From: Trichaptum fuscoviolaceum
Taxonomy: Eukaryota; Basidiomycota; Agaricomycetes; Hymenochaetales; Trichaptaceae
Length of the DNA: 64,000 bases
Assembly: GCA_910574455.1 (NCBI GenBank)
Contig: CAJSYZ010000011.1
Coordinates: forward strand, 3,022,941 to 3,086,940
Reading direction: 5' to 3'
Shown: positions 1 through 10,248 of the stretch, piece by piece
Numbering within the stretch: the stretch's first letter is position 1
Layout of the letters: every line of letters begins with the position of its first letter
The notes under the pieces: model-generated
What the model was told of the DNA's origin: nothing
Database searches by the model: none
Seen by the model: the letters and a program-made list of their open reading frames with translations, nothing else
Translations under genes and position numbers: made by a program

Positions 1-545
1 ATTGGCGATGCAGGCTCAAGTACCCGAGATCATCCACCATCGACGTCTTCAGCAATGGGGGAGGAGAGGCAACAAACATGCTTCAAGGAATGGGAGTAGA
101 CCGTCAGAATACTGACCTTGAAGTAATATTGGATATATGTGTATAAATCATACAATTATCCCACCTGCATGTCAAAAGTCATAACATGATTAGAGCATTT
201 GCGACGGATGGATATCATCGAAGAGATGTGAAGAGGGTGGGAGGAAGTGGGGGCGAAGGGCGATATGAAGCCATAATATGCTCATCCGAATGAACGGTAA
301 CCTGTACCGTAGTGTCGGTTTACCTGTGTTCAACATCCCTGCTGCACCTCTTTCACATCTCTTACCCAAACGTTGCAAATGCTTTCATCTTATACTCTCT
401 TTACAATACACTTGTCCACGTTCAGGCCTACTTCAATGCCTTTAATCCATATGCCTTAGGAGGAAAAAAGCTTGAAAATTTGCTCTTCAACATTCTTTTC
501 ATCATCTACTGTGTAGTACCGTGGAGACTAAGGAGCAAGACATTC
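1..545. other. Intergenic, no gene seen
   Basis: I see no supported coding region. Short open frames on both strands lack recognisable family features or coherent splice sites. The segment lies downstream of the minus-strand gene ending at 546. Confidence 0.5.
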
Positions 546-1679
546 TTATACTAATTTCCACTTGAGAGTACCCAGCAGGAGAACTATGGCCATCGAAACA
601 TTGCTGAGAATTAAAAAGGGTAGACTCCATCCTGTCAATATCTCGTATATCCCCTGCAATTGTTGGTGAGCACCATCCGAGTCCAGCTTCGTCCTTTGTA
701 TCTTCATTCCTTGAGTAACGAGTACGAATGCCGCTAGTATGCAACCCTCGCAGATGTCAGCGGCTAAATATTGATGGCTTATACTACCTTGTGACGTTAC
801 GCGGAGACTTTTCAACGATAACATCACGGTGCATGCCTAGCTTCTAGTCAGTAAACTTGTCACTTCAGACATGTATTTCCATGCTAACCTTCATCACTTT
901 CCATCCACGATTCCTTGTTTGATCAGGACAGTTTGACGCTTTATTGTAGCTGCTGGTAATGACCAAACCCGCCACGATCTCCGCAGTGACAAAGACCGAT
1001 ACGCCCATTGGCAGAGTCATCCAGGCGCTCCATACGGTGATGAGAGAAACGACGGACATGTTTACGGTCGCTGCCATCTCTTCGCTCATGATGTAATGAG
1101 CGCATGTGCTACAAAAGAACGCTCTTCCGATACTGAGTGCGGCTACCTTTACCAGTTGGCTCGTCGCTGCCCCCTGATCATCTGTAGGTCCGACTGCGGA
1201 TTCGATTCGGAAGAGCATTATGCTGAGCCACACAACGCTGACATGGAGCTGATGTTTATGAAAACTGTGAGCATTGACTTGGTTACTGTTTGGCTATTAT
1301 AACTCACCATTCTTTTCCATTTTGTATTCTCCAGTCCGCGTTGAGATTGGCACGAAGATAAGAGAGATTCTGTATTTGCTCTGGGCTCCAATGGGACATC
1401 GCAATTCGATGGATAGCTTGATTGGATGGAGGGTAGAGCCTGCAAACGGATGGAGTTGGACTGTGTGTTTGGAATGGGATGCGAAGGCCAGTGGTTCATT
1501 CGGTTGGACATCCCCTCATATCTTCTTTCGGTGTTGCACCCGGACTGCTCGTTCCTGTCGAAGTCTATTGTATCTTGCATGCTAATGCTACTGCTGTTCG
1601 CAGAAGCATGGTTGCCATTAAGACTGAACGAAAGGCTGATGGCACTCATTCTCGTGGACCTAGGAGCTGCACCCGTCAT
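546..1679 (-). CDS. Small multi-TM membrane protein, family member 1
   Basis: I do not recognise a named family. Three exons read well: 1679-1308, 1248-889 and 836-546, with introns of 59 and 52 nt, giving about 340 aa. The first 124 residues are polar and Ser/Asn-rich, probably cytoplasmic. The rest has several hydrophobic stretches consistent with four or so membrane segments. Two paralogues in this window (15308-17000 and 17728-19196) share both late intron positions, a W-x-x-I-x motif at the start of exon 2, a W-K-x-x-K just before the last intron and an A/V-C-x-V-M motif just after it. The first exon has the same length (372 nt) as in the 15308 paralogue, which supports the start at 1679, although an in-frame ATG at 1649 is also possible. 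The function is unknown; a plasma-membrane or organelle membrane location is inferred only from hydrophobicity. Confidence 0.72.
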
Positions 1680-2521
1680 GTCAGTTGAACAGGTGTACTT
1701 AACTATCTCTAAAGCAGCTACGGACCAACTTCTTGTTAATAACGCTTTGCTGGCTTTGCACTACGCGTTGAGCATTCCGAACATCGAGCTCTGCTCTGCC
1801 CCTTCCCCATGTGATGGGCTCTGCCCTATTAAATTCAGTATATTTTTATCTGCTTTACTTACTAAAGGTAGACATCTACTGTATTCTACCTACACTTTGG
1901 TCTTCTTCTCCTGTATTCTGTATGATATATATATTGACAATTAGCTGCACATGAACTAATGAAGTATCACTGAAGAGAAGGAGCATGAAAATGTCCCGCC
2001 GTGAGCTCTGGGTCCGCGAGTCTATGCTTGGCGGAGTTTTAAAAGAGGGCAAAGTCTGTTGCCATACAACATCGAACCATCAACTAAACACTCACAGTAC
2101 CGCTAATCACGAACACCAAAACTGATGTGCAATCTGCAGCACGTATGATGGAGCAAGTTCTGCAGCTTTACTCCGATATCAGGATGATTGGTTTCGTGCA
2201 CGGTAATACATGAGTGAGTGATGTGTCTCCCGAAAAAGGCTTCGAACTACTACGAGTATCTGTTGGTACCCACAGCTTCGCTTCCATCAATAGTCCATTT
2301 CAGTGTTTCCGCAGTCGAGCAGCTTCTCTCGCTGCCTGTCTTTGCTCCTATTGAATCCTCACTGTACAGGTGCCTTCTGTTGCAGACCACGGAGCTCGCT
2401 TAAAGACCTTGATCTCTACCTGGATCGTGCTCTATGTCCTCACTTATTACAGAATATGAGGTCAGTTTGTATTTCGCCCGGATGACGACGGTAATGTACG
2501 CCTCTGTCAAGATGAAATTAC
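1680..2521. other. Intergenic between divergent genes
   Basis: This is about 840 bp between the start of the minus-strand membrane protein and the start of the first DUF6533 gene, so it should hold both promoters. I see no additional gene. Confidence 0.45.
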
Positions 2522-4300
2522 ATGTCTAATCGTGAATTGGTCACACTAAAGGGCTTGGATGGTGAGCTTGTAAACCATCTCCACGGTAACTTCTTTCTTC
2601 TGACAAACATTCAACCGTAGTTGCTGCGTACTCCCTATTCGTGAGCTCCTCTGGTTCTACGGCGCTCTGTGACCGTCTTGATATACGGCTTCAGGTTTTT
2701 GATTGCTTCATTACATACCCAGATGAGGTCTCTCCTTTTTCCTGGGCGCTGCACCACTCTATGACTAAATGATCTGATCAGGTACATTACATCTGGAGTG
2801 CAGAATGGGGAACTGTGAAAGTTCTGTACTTCGCAACTCGATATGGAGTAATCACGGATGGGATAGTCTCACTTATCTGTATGTTTGTTGCTCTCTGAAC
2901 TTCGGATTAACGTATGACACCCACTAGATGACTTTTATCCAAAATTAAATCCTGGCGTCAGTGTCATTTCTTAATTTTCAGAGGAGACAGTTCACGAAAC
3001 GCAGTATAATACTACTTCAGTCCTGCCGGCGATTGCAGTCTACTCAGTCATGTGAGTTTTCATCGGCGAAAACTTTACTATGGGCTTCAGTTGAAGTCGC
3101 TTGAAGGGCTAATGCTCTTGGGATTGGGAGTTGCTGAATGTATGTCTTACTCGTTCAATCCTCGGGGTTTGACTTTTGACAGTGTCTCGACAATAGATAT
3201 CATGGCTTTGCGCATGTTTGCACTTTATAGGCGAGACTCTCGGGTCAAGCGACTTCTATTGCTCATACTTGGAATTGTATGTGTCGATTTTTGTTCTAAA
3301 TCATTGCTAAGGATATCTTATTCTTTGCATGAAAGATCCTCTTTCTTGGTAGTGTCCTCGCAAGAGCTATACACGAAGGGGATTACATATGTACGTGGGT
3401 ATACTGTACTGAAAACGTAACCCGCTTATTAACAAGTTTAATGCATTTCGGGTCAGCTTTTCAATCGCCTGTCCCAAGGCTATCACCCTGTCTCGTATAC
3501 CAAAACAACGACGAAGATTGGATAGGACTTCTACTACTCGCAGCATATGAAGTGGGTAAGTATAAAGAGTAAAGAGATCAAATTATTTATGCATTTGTTA
3601 ATGAACTTCATAGCTATACTGTTCTTCACTGTCTTAAAGATGGGAGTTCGAGGTCTGCCTCTACTATCTCGCACATTAAACTACTCAACGTACTAAGGCC
3701 CTCTCCTCTCAGTTCCTACAGCGTCATCGTTATCGTTCGTTTTCTACAGAGATGGTGAGTCACTTATTATTTATATATTTACCTAATTTTGAAAATAGAT
3801 AAACTAGGCCTCATATACTTTGTTATCTCTCTCGGTTGGTCCATATGAACTGTCGTCTATCAATGCGACCTTAATTGTCAGTGCAGCTAGCTCCGTTGTG
3901 AACGTTATCCTCTTACTACGCTTTCCGGTTCGTCATCTTTCATCTTTCACCTTTCCGAAATGTGTTAGAGTTCTCGTTGAACATTGTACAGGTCAACATC
4001 GTCACGTATGATACTTGCAACTGATTCATGAGTCTTTACGAAGACTAACCCGCCGAATATAGGTTACAACGCGTTCTACACTCTAGTATGTCAGCCCGTG
4101 TCATCCTGCACCTCCGTGAATCCGCTGCGAACTCAGACGGAGAATCGTCTCGGCAAATGAGCTCAGTGAGATACGCTGAGAACAGAAGCCTGTATGTCAG
4201 CAATAGCATCCTCTCGTTGGATATTTTCGAGGAGGGAACTATTGTTTTACGCTCTGGACAGATAACGGACTGCGCGCGCGAAAGCATAAACGAAACATAA
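2522..4300 (+). CDS. DUF6533-type multi-TM protein, tandem copy 1
   Basis: This is a multi-exon gene with very small exons. The probable start at 2522 opens an exon reading M-S-N-R-E-L, spliced through a short exon to a micro-exon encoding F-D-C-F-I-T-Y-P-D-E. The next exon begins V-H-Y-I-W and contains T-R-Y. This series, with the acidic D-E followed by x-Y-I-W and R-Y, is the hallmark of the fungal DUF6533 domain, which sits at the N-terminus of seven-TM-like proteins expanded in Agaricomycetes. Later exons contain R-M-F-A-L-Y and finally S-A-R-V-I-L-H-L-R-E, the usual conserved end of the membrane domain, followed by a polar tail that stops at 4300. The function of the family is unknown. 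A paralogue follows at 5500-7204 with the same exon pattern. The intron after D-E uses a GTCTCT donor in both copies. Confidence is good for the family and moderate for exact exons. Confidence 0.7.
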
Positions 4301-5499
4301 CTTGAACTCGGTGGGATTCAGGAAGCATCTTCTATTCCATATGTTTCGTCTTCATATCGTAGAACAACTTTTTTGCTCTCCTGACCTCATGTTTCTCGAA
4401 ATCTTCTACCTCATATCTATCTCACCAACATCGTTGCGTTCTAATGTAAATATACATATAATTGTAAACCTTTCATGAAAATGAAAATTGAAACTGACAA
4501 GAGACTGTGCCATATGCCAAGGCCCATACAATGATACATATCATGATGCATCTCAGGCTGTGTGTGAAATAGTACTGACTAAGCAGTTCGCGGACAACTT
4601 TGAAATCGTTTGGCACCTGAGACTCGGAGTGAAGTCGCAACATGAACTCGACTCCTTGACCAGTCTCCTACCCAAACCCTCCCACGGTTCGGAAGAGGCC
4701 GAGGCCTCAGGGTCCAGCCTGAGGTAAAGTTCAAGTTGAGGGGGACCCATTTCCTCCCGTATCCCCCTCAACTTGAACTTTACCTGGACCCTGAGGCCTC
4801 GGCCTCTTCCGAACCGTGGGAGGGTTTGGGTAGGAGACTGCTCCTTGACAGAAACATACTTGGTCCTTACGAATCACTCCTCGTAAACTTGATGCTCCAA
4901 AGCGTTTGGCAACCCTGGGTTTCCAGTTTCCCGCCATCATCAGCATGCGATCTCTTGAGTGTTGAGGAGGAACTTCGACTTTCGCTTTTAGATCGAAGCT
5001 GTCTATTTTAGCCCAATAATCGACGAGACACCGTGACGCTGTTCCAACACGGCTCAGTATTCTCATACTCAAACTTCGACTTGATGCGCTCGAACACGAG
5101 AAACGTGTGGTTAGGTGGTTCTCAGTCATCTTGGTAGGTTCGCTCTGATGGTCGGCCGTCAACGAAGTGTTAATGTTGTGCTGCGAGCTAGATTATTCTC
5201 ACAGTTGGTCTCTTTGACCTCCTATCAACACAATCAGACATGAAGTTTTTCATAACTTTCGGCTTAATGAACCGCGCAGTTCATTTTTTTCCTAATGACC
5301 TCTCCCTTTTCACATAAAGTCTGAAACTTTGGCTGCACGGACTTTGTGTTCCGAGACCCCTCACCTATCAATTTCCTCCCCTGGGCGAGAAATGTCGGTT
5401 TCCATCGGGGAATTTGAATCATATTTACGCATTGGCAAGGCAGTGCTGGTACTATTATAACCTTTTTGTGCAAGAGGCGCCGACTAATCTGCCGAATTC
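4301..5499. other. Intergenic with a foldback element
   Basis: No gene is supported between the two DUF6533 paralogues. The stretch contains the 180-bp foldback element described separately; the remaining sequence shows nothing I can name. Confidence 0.5.
4661..4840. mobile_element. 180-bp foldback MITE with 9-bp target duplication
   Basis: The sequence is an almost perfect palindrome. The left arm is 84 bp and the right arm 78 bp, identical in reverse complement except for one 6-nt insertion (CCTGAG, about 4717-4722) in the left arm. A spacer of about 17 bp separates them. The ends read CAGTCTCCTACCC inward. The direct repeat CTCCTTGAC lies immediately outside both ends (4652-4660 and 4841-4849), a 9-bp target-site duplication. 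A non-coding element with long terminal inverted repeats and a 9-bp duplication fits a Mutator-like (MULE) non-autonomous element by known family rules. The superfamily assignment is an inference, because no transposase is present. A 24-bp fragment matching the end recurs at 59676. Confidence 0.88.
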
Positions 5500-7204
5500 A
5501 TGCTACAGAATATAAATTGTGCGTAACAACAGTACCTCGCTATTGTTCAGCTGATTTACATCTGTCGTGCAGTGTGTTCCCTCTGTCTTCTTGTGAGCCC
5601 TTGCAATCCAGCGCCGAAGTAGAACCTAACGGATGGACTTAACAGATTTATGACTGCTTTATCACGTTGCCAGACGAGGTCTCTTTTTTGTCGTCACGAA
5701 TATCGTATGATCCTAAAGTTTTCTAGGTACAATATATATGGCCCTCTCATTGGAGCTTTGTGAAAGCCTTGTATTTGATCACTCGATATATGGGACTTAT
5801 CGACGGGGCGTTCGGGATAATCCGTGAGTGAGATTCGTACATAATTAATCCCTTGTCCTTGCCGTTCTCCGCCTCGATCATCACATTCCTCTTCCCATTT
5901 TCTTGTGATTCTGACTACAACTGTAGCTGTTGTTCACCCACTCTCGAATCCTGAGGTGAGAATAAAGATCTATCATATCTTGAGACCGATAGTAATAGAT
6001 ATAGAAAGATGAGCCGGCACTTGCTGTTAATTGGGACATGTGAGTTCTCTCTTCTTTCAACAAGTGCTCTGGAAATTACTGATAACGTTCAAAAGGGATT
6101 GCATTTTGCGGACTTGTAGTGTCAGAAAGTGGGTCAAATTGTAGACATTGCATTTCTTCGCAAGCTTATTGGCCCGGAGAACAGGTATTATGGTGCTTCG
6201 CATTAGGGCACTATACGGCAAAAGTAATCAGAAGATCTTCATTTTCTTCATCGTGTTTGGGTCTGTAAGTACACTGTGATCCTACCATTATGAAGATCAT
6301 GACCTACGATTCCAGCTCGTGCTCGCAGGGGGGGTGACCACTCAATGCTTGACTAACAAAGGCATCAAATGTGCGTTTCTTTGGACCTCCCTCTTCCGAG
6401 TATCCCCTAAATTACAGTTTCGAAGTCATCTCATCCCCGATTCCGGGGTTGTCACGTAGTGTACAGGTACCAAGTAAAGGCTTCCGATGGATCGAGATGA
6501 TGTTGCTAGCCATATTCGAAGTCGGTAAGACGCATTGGTTTTCTTGCACATGTAACATGATCCACTCATGCAAGTTACCGTTGAAGTGATCGTATCTCTA
6601 ACAATACTCAAAGCACTGGCTCAAAGTTGGTGTTGAACTGTCCTCGAGAGTGAAACGTTGATACTGAGACAAATGTTCCCTTTAAGGAGCAGCTAGCAAG
6701 ATGTCACTATTACATGTGTTCTATAGAGATGGTAAATATTATAACATCATGATTATAACATATTCTTTTAACTGATAGATCCGACAATGCTAGGTCTACT
6801 ATACTTTCTGTTATCATTCAGTCCGTATATTCTCATCCTCGATTATTGGCTATAAAATACTGATGAATTCACAGCTTGTTCCATTGTGAATGTCATTTTG
6901 CTGCTCCGCGCTCCTGTAAGTCTCAACCTTTTGCTTCAGCTGGCTATATTGTGCTAATTTGCATTAGGTTCAATTGATTATGTGCGTACTACTTCGTTTT
7001 CAAAGCAAGTAAATTCTGAGAAGAAAATATTCGAGCTAGGCTGCAACGCGTACTTCACTCCTGTCTGTCGGCTCGTATGATTCTACATCTACGGGAGGCT
7101 TCGACCTTCCCTATCATTGACGTACCCCCGCGACTGAGCACAATCAGTTATTTCGCAGGGGGCGACCAAGATTCTATTGCTGATAACCTGGAATTTGCTA
7201 TTTG
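5500..7204 (+). CDS. DUF6533-type multi-TM protein, tandem copy 2
   Basis: This is a paralogue of the 2522-4300 gene with the same exon order. A micro-exon encodes I-Y-D-C-F-I-T-L-P-D-E, followed after a GTCTCT-donor intron by V-Q-Y-I-W and I-T-R-Y-M. Later exons carry V-L-R-I-R-A-L-Y-G-K, the family's conserved loop. The last exon encodes L-Q-R-V-L-H-S-C-L-S-A-R-M-I-L-H-L-R-E and a short tail ending in F-A-I-stop at 7202-7204. The start is uncertain: an ATG at 5500 opens a very short first exon that can splice at a GTGCGT donor to the exon before the micro-exon. The tail is shorter than in copy 1. The function is unknown, and the tandem arrangement implies local duplication. Confidence 0.65.
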
Positions 7205-8122
7205 ACGCTTGTACGAACTCAAGTCAAGTGATACAGAATCTTTTGTATATATGTATGTCGTGTTCTGTACATGCGTACTCAGGAACGAGGTTCGAACTCC
7301 GGGACACGGGACATGCAATAGCAAACACGCATTTTCTATATAACGTAGCTTGACACACGTCTTTGCTTTGTCGGAAAGGTTTTACCTGATATCTGAGTAG
7401 TGGATCGCGGACCTGTCCTCGTATATAGTCTGCATAAGTCTCGTTCAACAATTTTCTGATTGCATACGCACTGTATTCGCTTCAAGTTCCCTAACTGCCC
7501 TAAGCTATGGACTATGTATGTGCTACAGACAATTGACATGTACTGTTTGTATTGTATGGGCTCAAGACCTTTTTTCTTAGCAACGAATTGAAAATTGTAT
7601 GCCGGTGTATGCTAATGTACATTCGCTTCCATAGACATGGGCTTGCTAGTGAGCGGAACAGCGGAAATACTTCATGTTTGTACCTTGGTCCATACTTCAT
7701 GCGTTTTCTGTTTGAGTAAGCCCCGCCGGTATCATCAGAAGAAATGAATAAGTACATACAGCCCGAACAGAGTAAGAGGGCTTAGGGAGGCTAAGACTAC
7801 TATGGTATCGCTATACTATGATACGAGACTATGGTATTGAGTCGATGGACGAAAGCGAAGAGCAGGCATGTATGCGTATGTACCAATGCGTAATATTACT
7901 AAGGGAAAGTATTAAGGTAAAAGCAAAATGTAAGTATGGGAGAGGGAGAGAGAGAATATCTTTCTTCTTGGAAAGTGGAGTCGGGTCTAAACATCGCGCG
8001 TCGTAATAATTTTACTGAAGTCATTGATCAAAGAGGAAGAAAAGGAAAGAAGGATGCGGCTCGAGTACAATGGAAGGGATGAAATCACGTAAAATGAGAA
8101 CGGACCGAAGTAACGAAGCGCC
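7205..8122. other. Intergenic, no gene seen
   Basis: This is about 900 bp between the convergent DUF6533 copy 2 and the PARG gene. I found no coding region with family features. A GGTTCGAACTCC motif near 7283 resembles a Pol III B box, but no tRNA fold surrounds it. Confidence 0.5.
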
Positions 8123-9208
8123 TTACACGCTGTGAAGGGACATCGACTCGGGGTTATATTTGCCATCGCCCTGCGCACTAATTTCGAATGCAGCCTCGAA
8201 CTCACGGAACATTTCCTGACCGAGAATCGCAAACACGATTCGGTCGAAGCTACGCTTGAATCGAGCGCCGTCCTTCGCAAGCAGGTCCGCCCAAACGCCT
8301 GCAACCATCCGGACATCGTTACCAAATACGCCGCAACCCCACGCGCCGAGTACGAGGTGTCGTACACCCGAGCGTTCGAATGCGTACAGCGCCCGGGCGG
8401 CTCGTTCACGCATCACACGTTCGACCTTGGCCATTTCGGATTTGGGCGCGAGTCGACCAAGCAAGGACTGCTTTACGACTTTGGTGTTCACAGCCGGTGA
8501 GGTGAGGACATCGGCGCAGATAGGACGGAGCCATTGGCCATCGTCGTCACGTAAGAGAAGGACGTTTGGTGAGTAGATCATAGCGTGCGAGTAGTAGCCC
8601 GCCTGGGGGTCGTGTCGGTGAAGTTGGTAAAAGAGCTCCGCAGCGGGCGATGCGAGTGAAGGATAGAGCGTTGATGAGCGCGCAATGGACTCTTCTTGCG
8701 CTTGAGCGCCGGTCTTGAAACCGCCTCCAGGATGTTTCGCCGATGCGAAATTAAGGATCCCAATCCTGTTCTCTTCGCGTTCCAGTTCAATGACGTTTGC
8801 GTTGACAGCACCGCCTGACTTGTCCTTAGCCGTCGTAGTTGACAGCAGTCGGGCCCCAGCGAGCGTGCTTGTCCGCAAAATGATAATCTTACAATCCCTG
8901 TCCCTTTCCTTCTCCCTCGCAAAAGAGCCCGATCGGTCAGAGTCCGTTCCAGGCGTGCTAGGCAACCGCACATGGTGTTGCAGGAGACTGCTAGAGCTTG
9001 GCCGGGACGTCCAGTTCGCCAGGACTGATTCCGGCGGGTACAGCTTTGTGTTCTCAATGCATCGGGTAATGGCCTCGGTGAGATATATTTCCCCGACGTC
9101 CTCCAGAATGTAAGAGCCACGATCAAGCGCCGCGAGTGTTCCATCGGCGATCTCAATGAGCCTTTGCTTTTGCGAACCTGAGGCTCCGCTGCTGCCCTTC
9201 TTTGACAT
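8123..9208 (-). CDS. Microbial-type poly(ADP-ribose) glycohydrolase (TIGR02452/DUF2263)
   Basis: This is a single uninterrupted 361-aa frame, unusual in this intron-rich window. The N-terminal part carries I-Y-L-T-E-A-I-T-R-C-I-E-N-T-K-L-Y, typical of the family's helical lead-in. The catalytic block N-F-A-S-A-K-H-P-G-G-G-F-K-T-G-A-Q-A-Q-E-E-S around residues 150-172 contains the PARG signature GGG-x(6-8)-QEE, with the glutamate pair needed for ADP-ribose hydrolysis. Downstream are Y-S-P-N-V-L-L-L-R-D-D-D-G and the macrodomain-like V-L-G-A-W-G-C-G-V-F-G-N-D near residue 290. By family knowledge it removes ADP-ribose polymers or related adducts from proteins. The low-complexity Ser/Thr insert near residues 70-95 looks lineage-specific. 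The length fits the family (about 270-400 aa). I see no targeting signal. Confidence 0.9.
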   Translation of the reverse strand: MSKKGSSGASGSQKQRLIEIADGTLAALDRGSYILEDVGEIYLTEAITRCIENTKLYPPESVLANWTSRPSSSSLLQHHVRLPSTPGTDSDRSGSFAREKERDRDCKIIILRTSTLAGARLLSTTTAKDKSGGAVNANVIELEREENRIGILNFASAKHPGGGFKTGAQAQEESIARSSTLYPSLASPAAELFYQLHRHDPQAGYYSHAMIYSPNVLLLRDDDGQWLRPICADVLTSPAVNTKVVKQSLLGRLAPKSEMAKVERVMRERAARALYAFERSGVRHLVLGAWGCGVFGNDVRMVAGVWADLLAKDGARFKRSFDRIVFAILGQEMFREFEAAFEISAQGDGKYNPESMSLHSV

Positions 9209-10248
9209 GACGATTATGCTTGATGAAGAGATAGATCAAAGTAGTTCTCCTTTCCTTGAAACCCGGACTTATAATACTACAGCGGCGAACTGCCAGAGTA
9301 GCCAAGTAAGAAGATTAATGCGACGAGCGGTGTGTAAATCCACGAGGAAAATTAGCGTCGACAGAGGGCTTGAAGTAAGGATCGTGTAGTGTGAGAGAAG
9401 GGAGGAAGGAGATGGGGGGAGGAAGAAAGGAGTGGACGGAGTCAAAACGAGTCGACAGCGGCGGCATAAGTGTCTGTTCTCAATTCAGCTCGTATGTAGA
9501 TCTCCGGTCCCGGATCCGGGGTCCGGAATACCATAAACTACTTTAATCTGTCTATCTAAGGGGTACATGCCGGCGGTTAATCTACAAATAATATTTCTTT
9601 GTGACACTTCGTTTCAAATGGCTTGCATTTTTTGGACGTTTGCCATGGAATAAATGCAATAAAACCGAAGGACACGGAGCAGAAAAAAACGGACATGTCA
9701 AAGTGAGTCGCCGCCCTCGAGACACGGTCGATCATGACAGCAACGGCCGACGGAGGTCGCTTGACCCATAAGGCATTGATACATAAATTTATCGCTCCTT
9801 TACGGAAAACAAGAGCAGAATTCTAAAACCTTACCGTAAGCGTCGGAAGACTTGGCGTAAACCGACGATGATCATTCGTACGGTACCCACACGTGTATCG
9901 CAGCGTTTTTCTCATACACTCAATAACTACTATTGTTAAGCGGCAGATTAAGTAGAGAATAGCGTGCAGTATGCTTTTTTGAGGTGAAGTATCTGACTAT
10001 TCCCGACAAAAGTTAAAGCTTAGTGTCCTGACATGGTGGATAGACATGTCTATTTACTTCATGTGTATAACAGAAACGCCACGAAGCGAAGCGTATTAGC
10101 AACACGAGGTTCGGAAATCAATCTAAGGAATATCCGTCGCACCACCTATGTAGTAGATCACGTTGACGCGCACGTCCCGAAGAGCGCAGCCGAGTCGCCC
10201 TCCAAAGCAATATTTTGGCATGTATATGATGTGTTTCCTTTCGGCGAC
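9209..10248. other. Intergenic, no gene seen
   Basis: This is 1,040 bp upstream of the PARG gene and downstream of the GH28 gene. A purine-rich tract (about 9390-9440) lies at the PARG promoter side. No coding region is supported; an 84-codon frame at 10033-10287 overlaps the GH28 stop and has no family features. Confidence 0.5.

Noticed and set aside
7270..7320. Possible tRNA because of GGTTCGAACTCC
   Set aside because: No acceptor or D arm pairs around it and the T stem does not form.
8132..9113. Plus-strand frames opposite the PARG gene
   Set aside because: Shadow frames of a long, GC-rich, clearly identified minus-strand gene.
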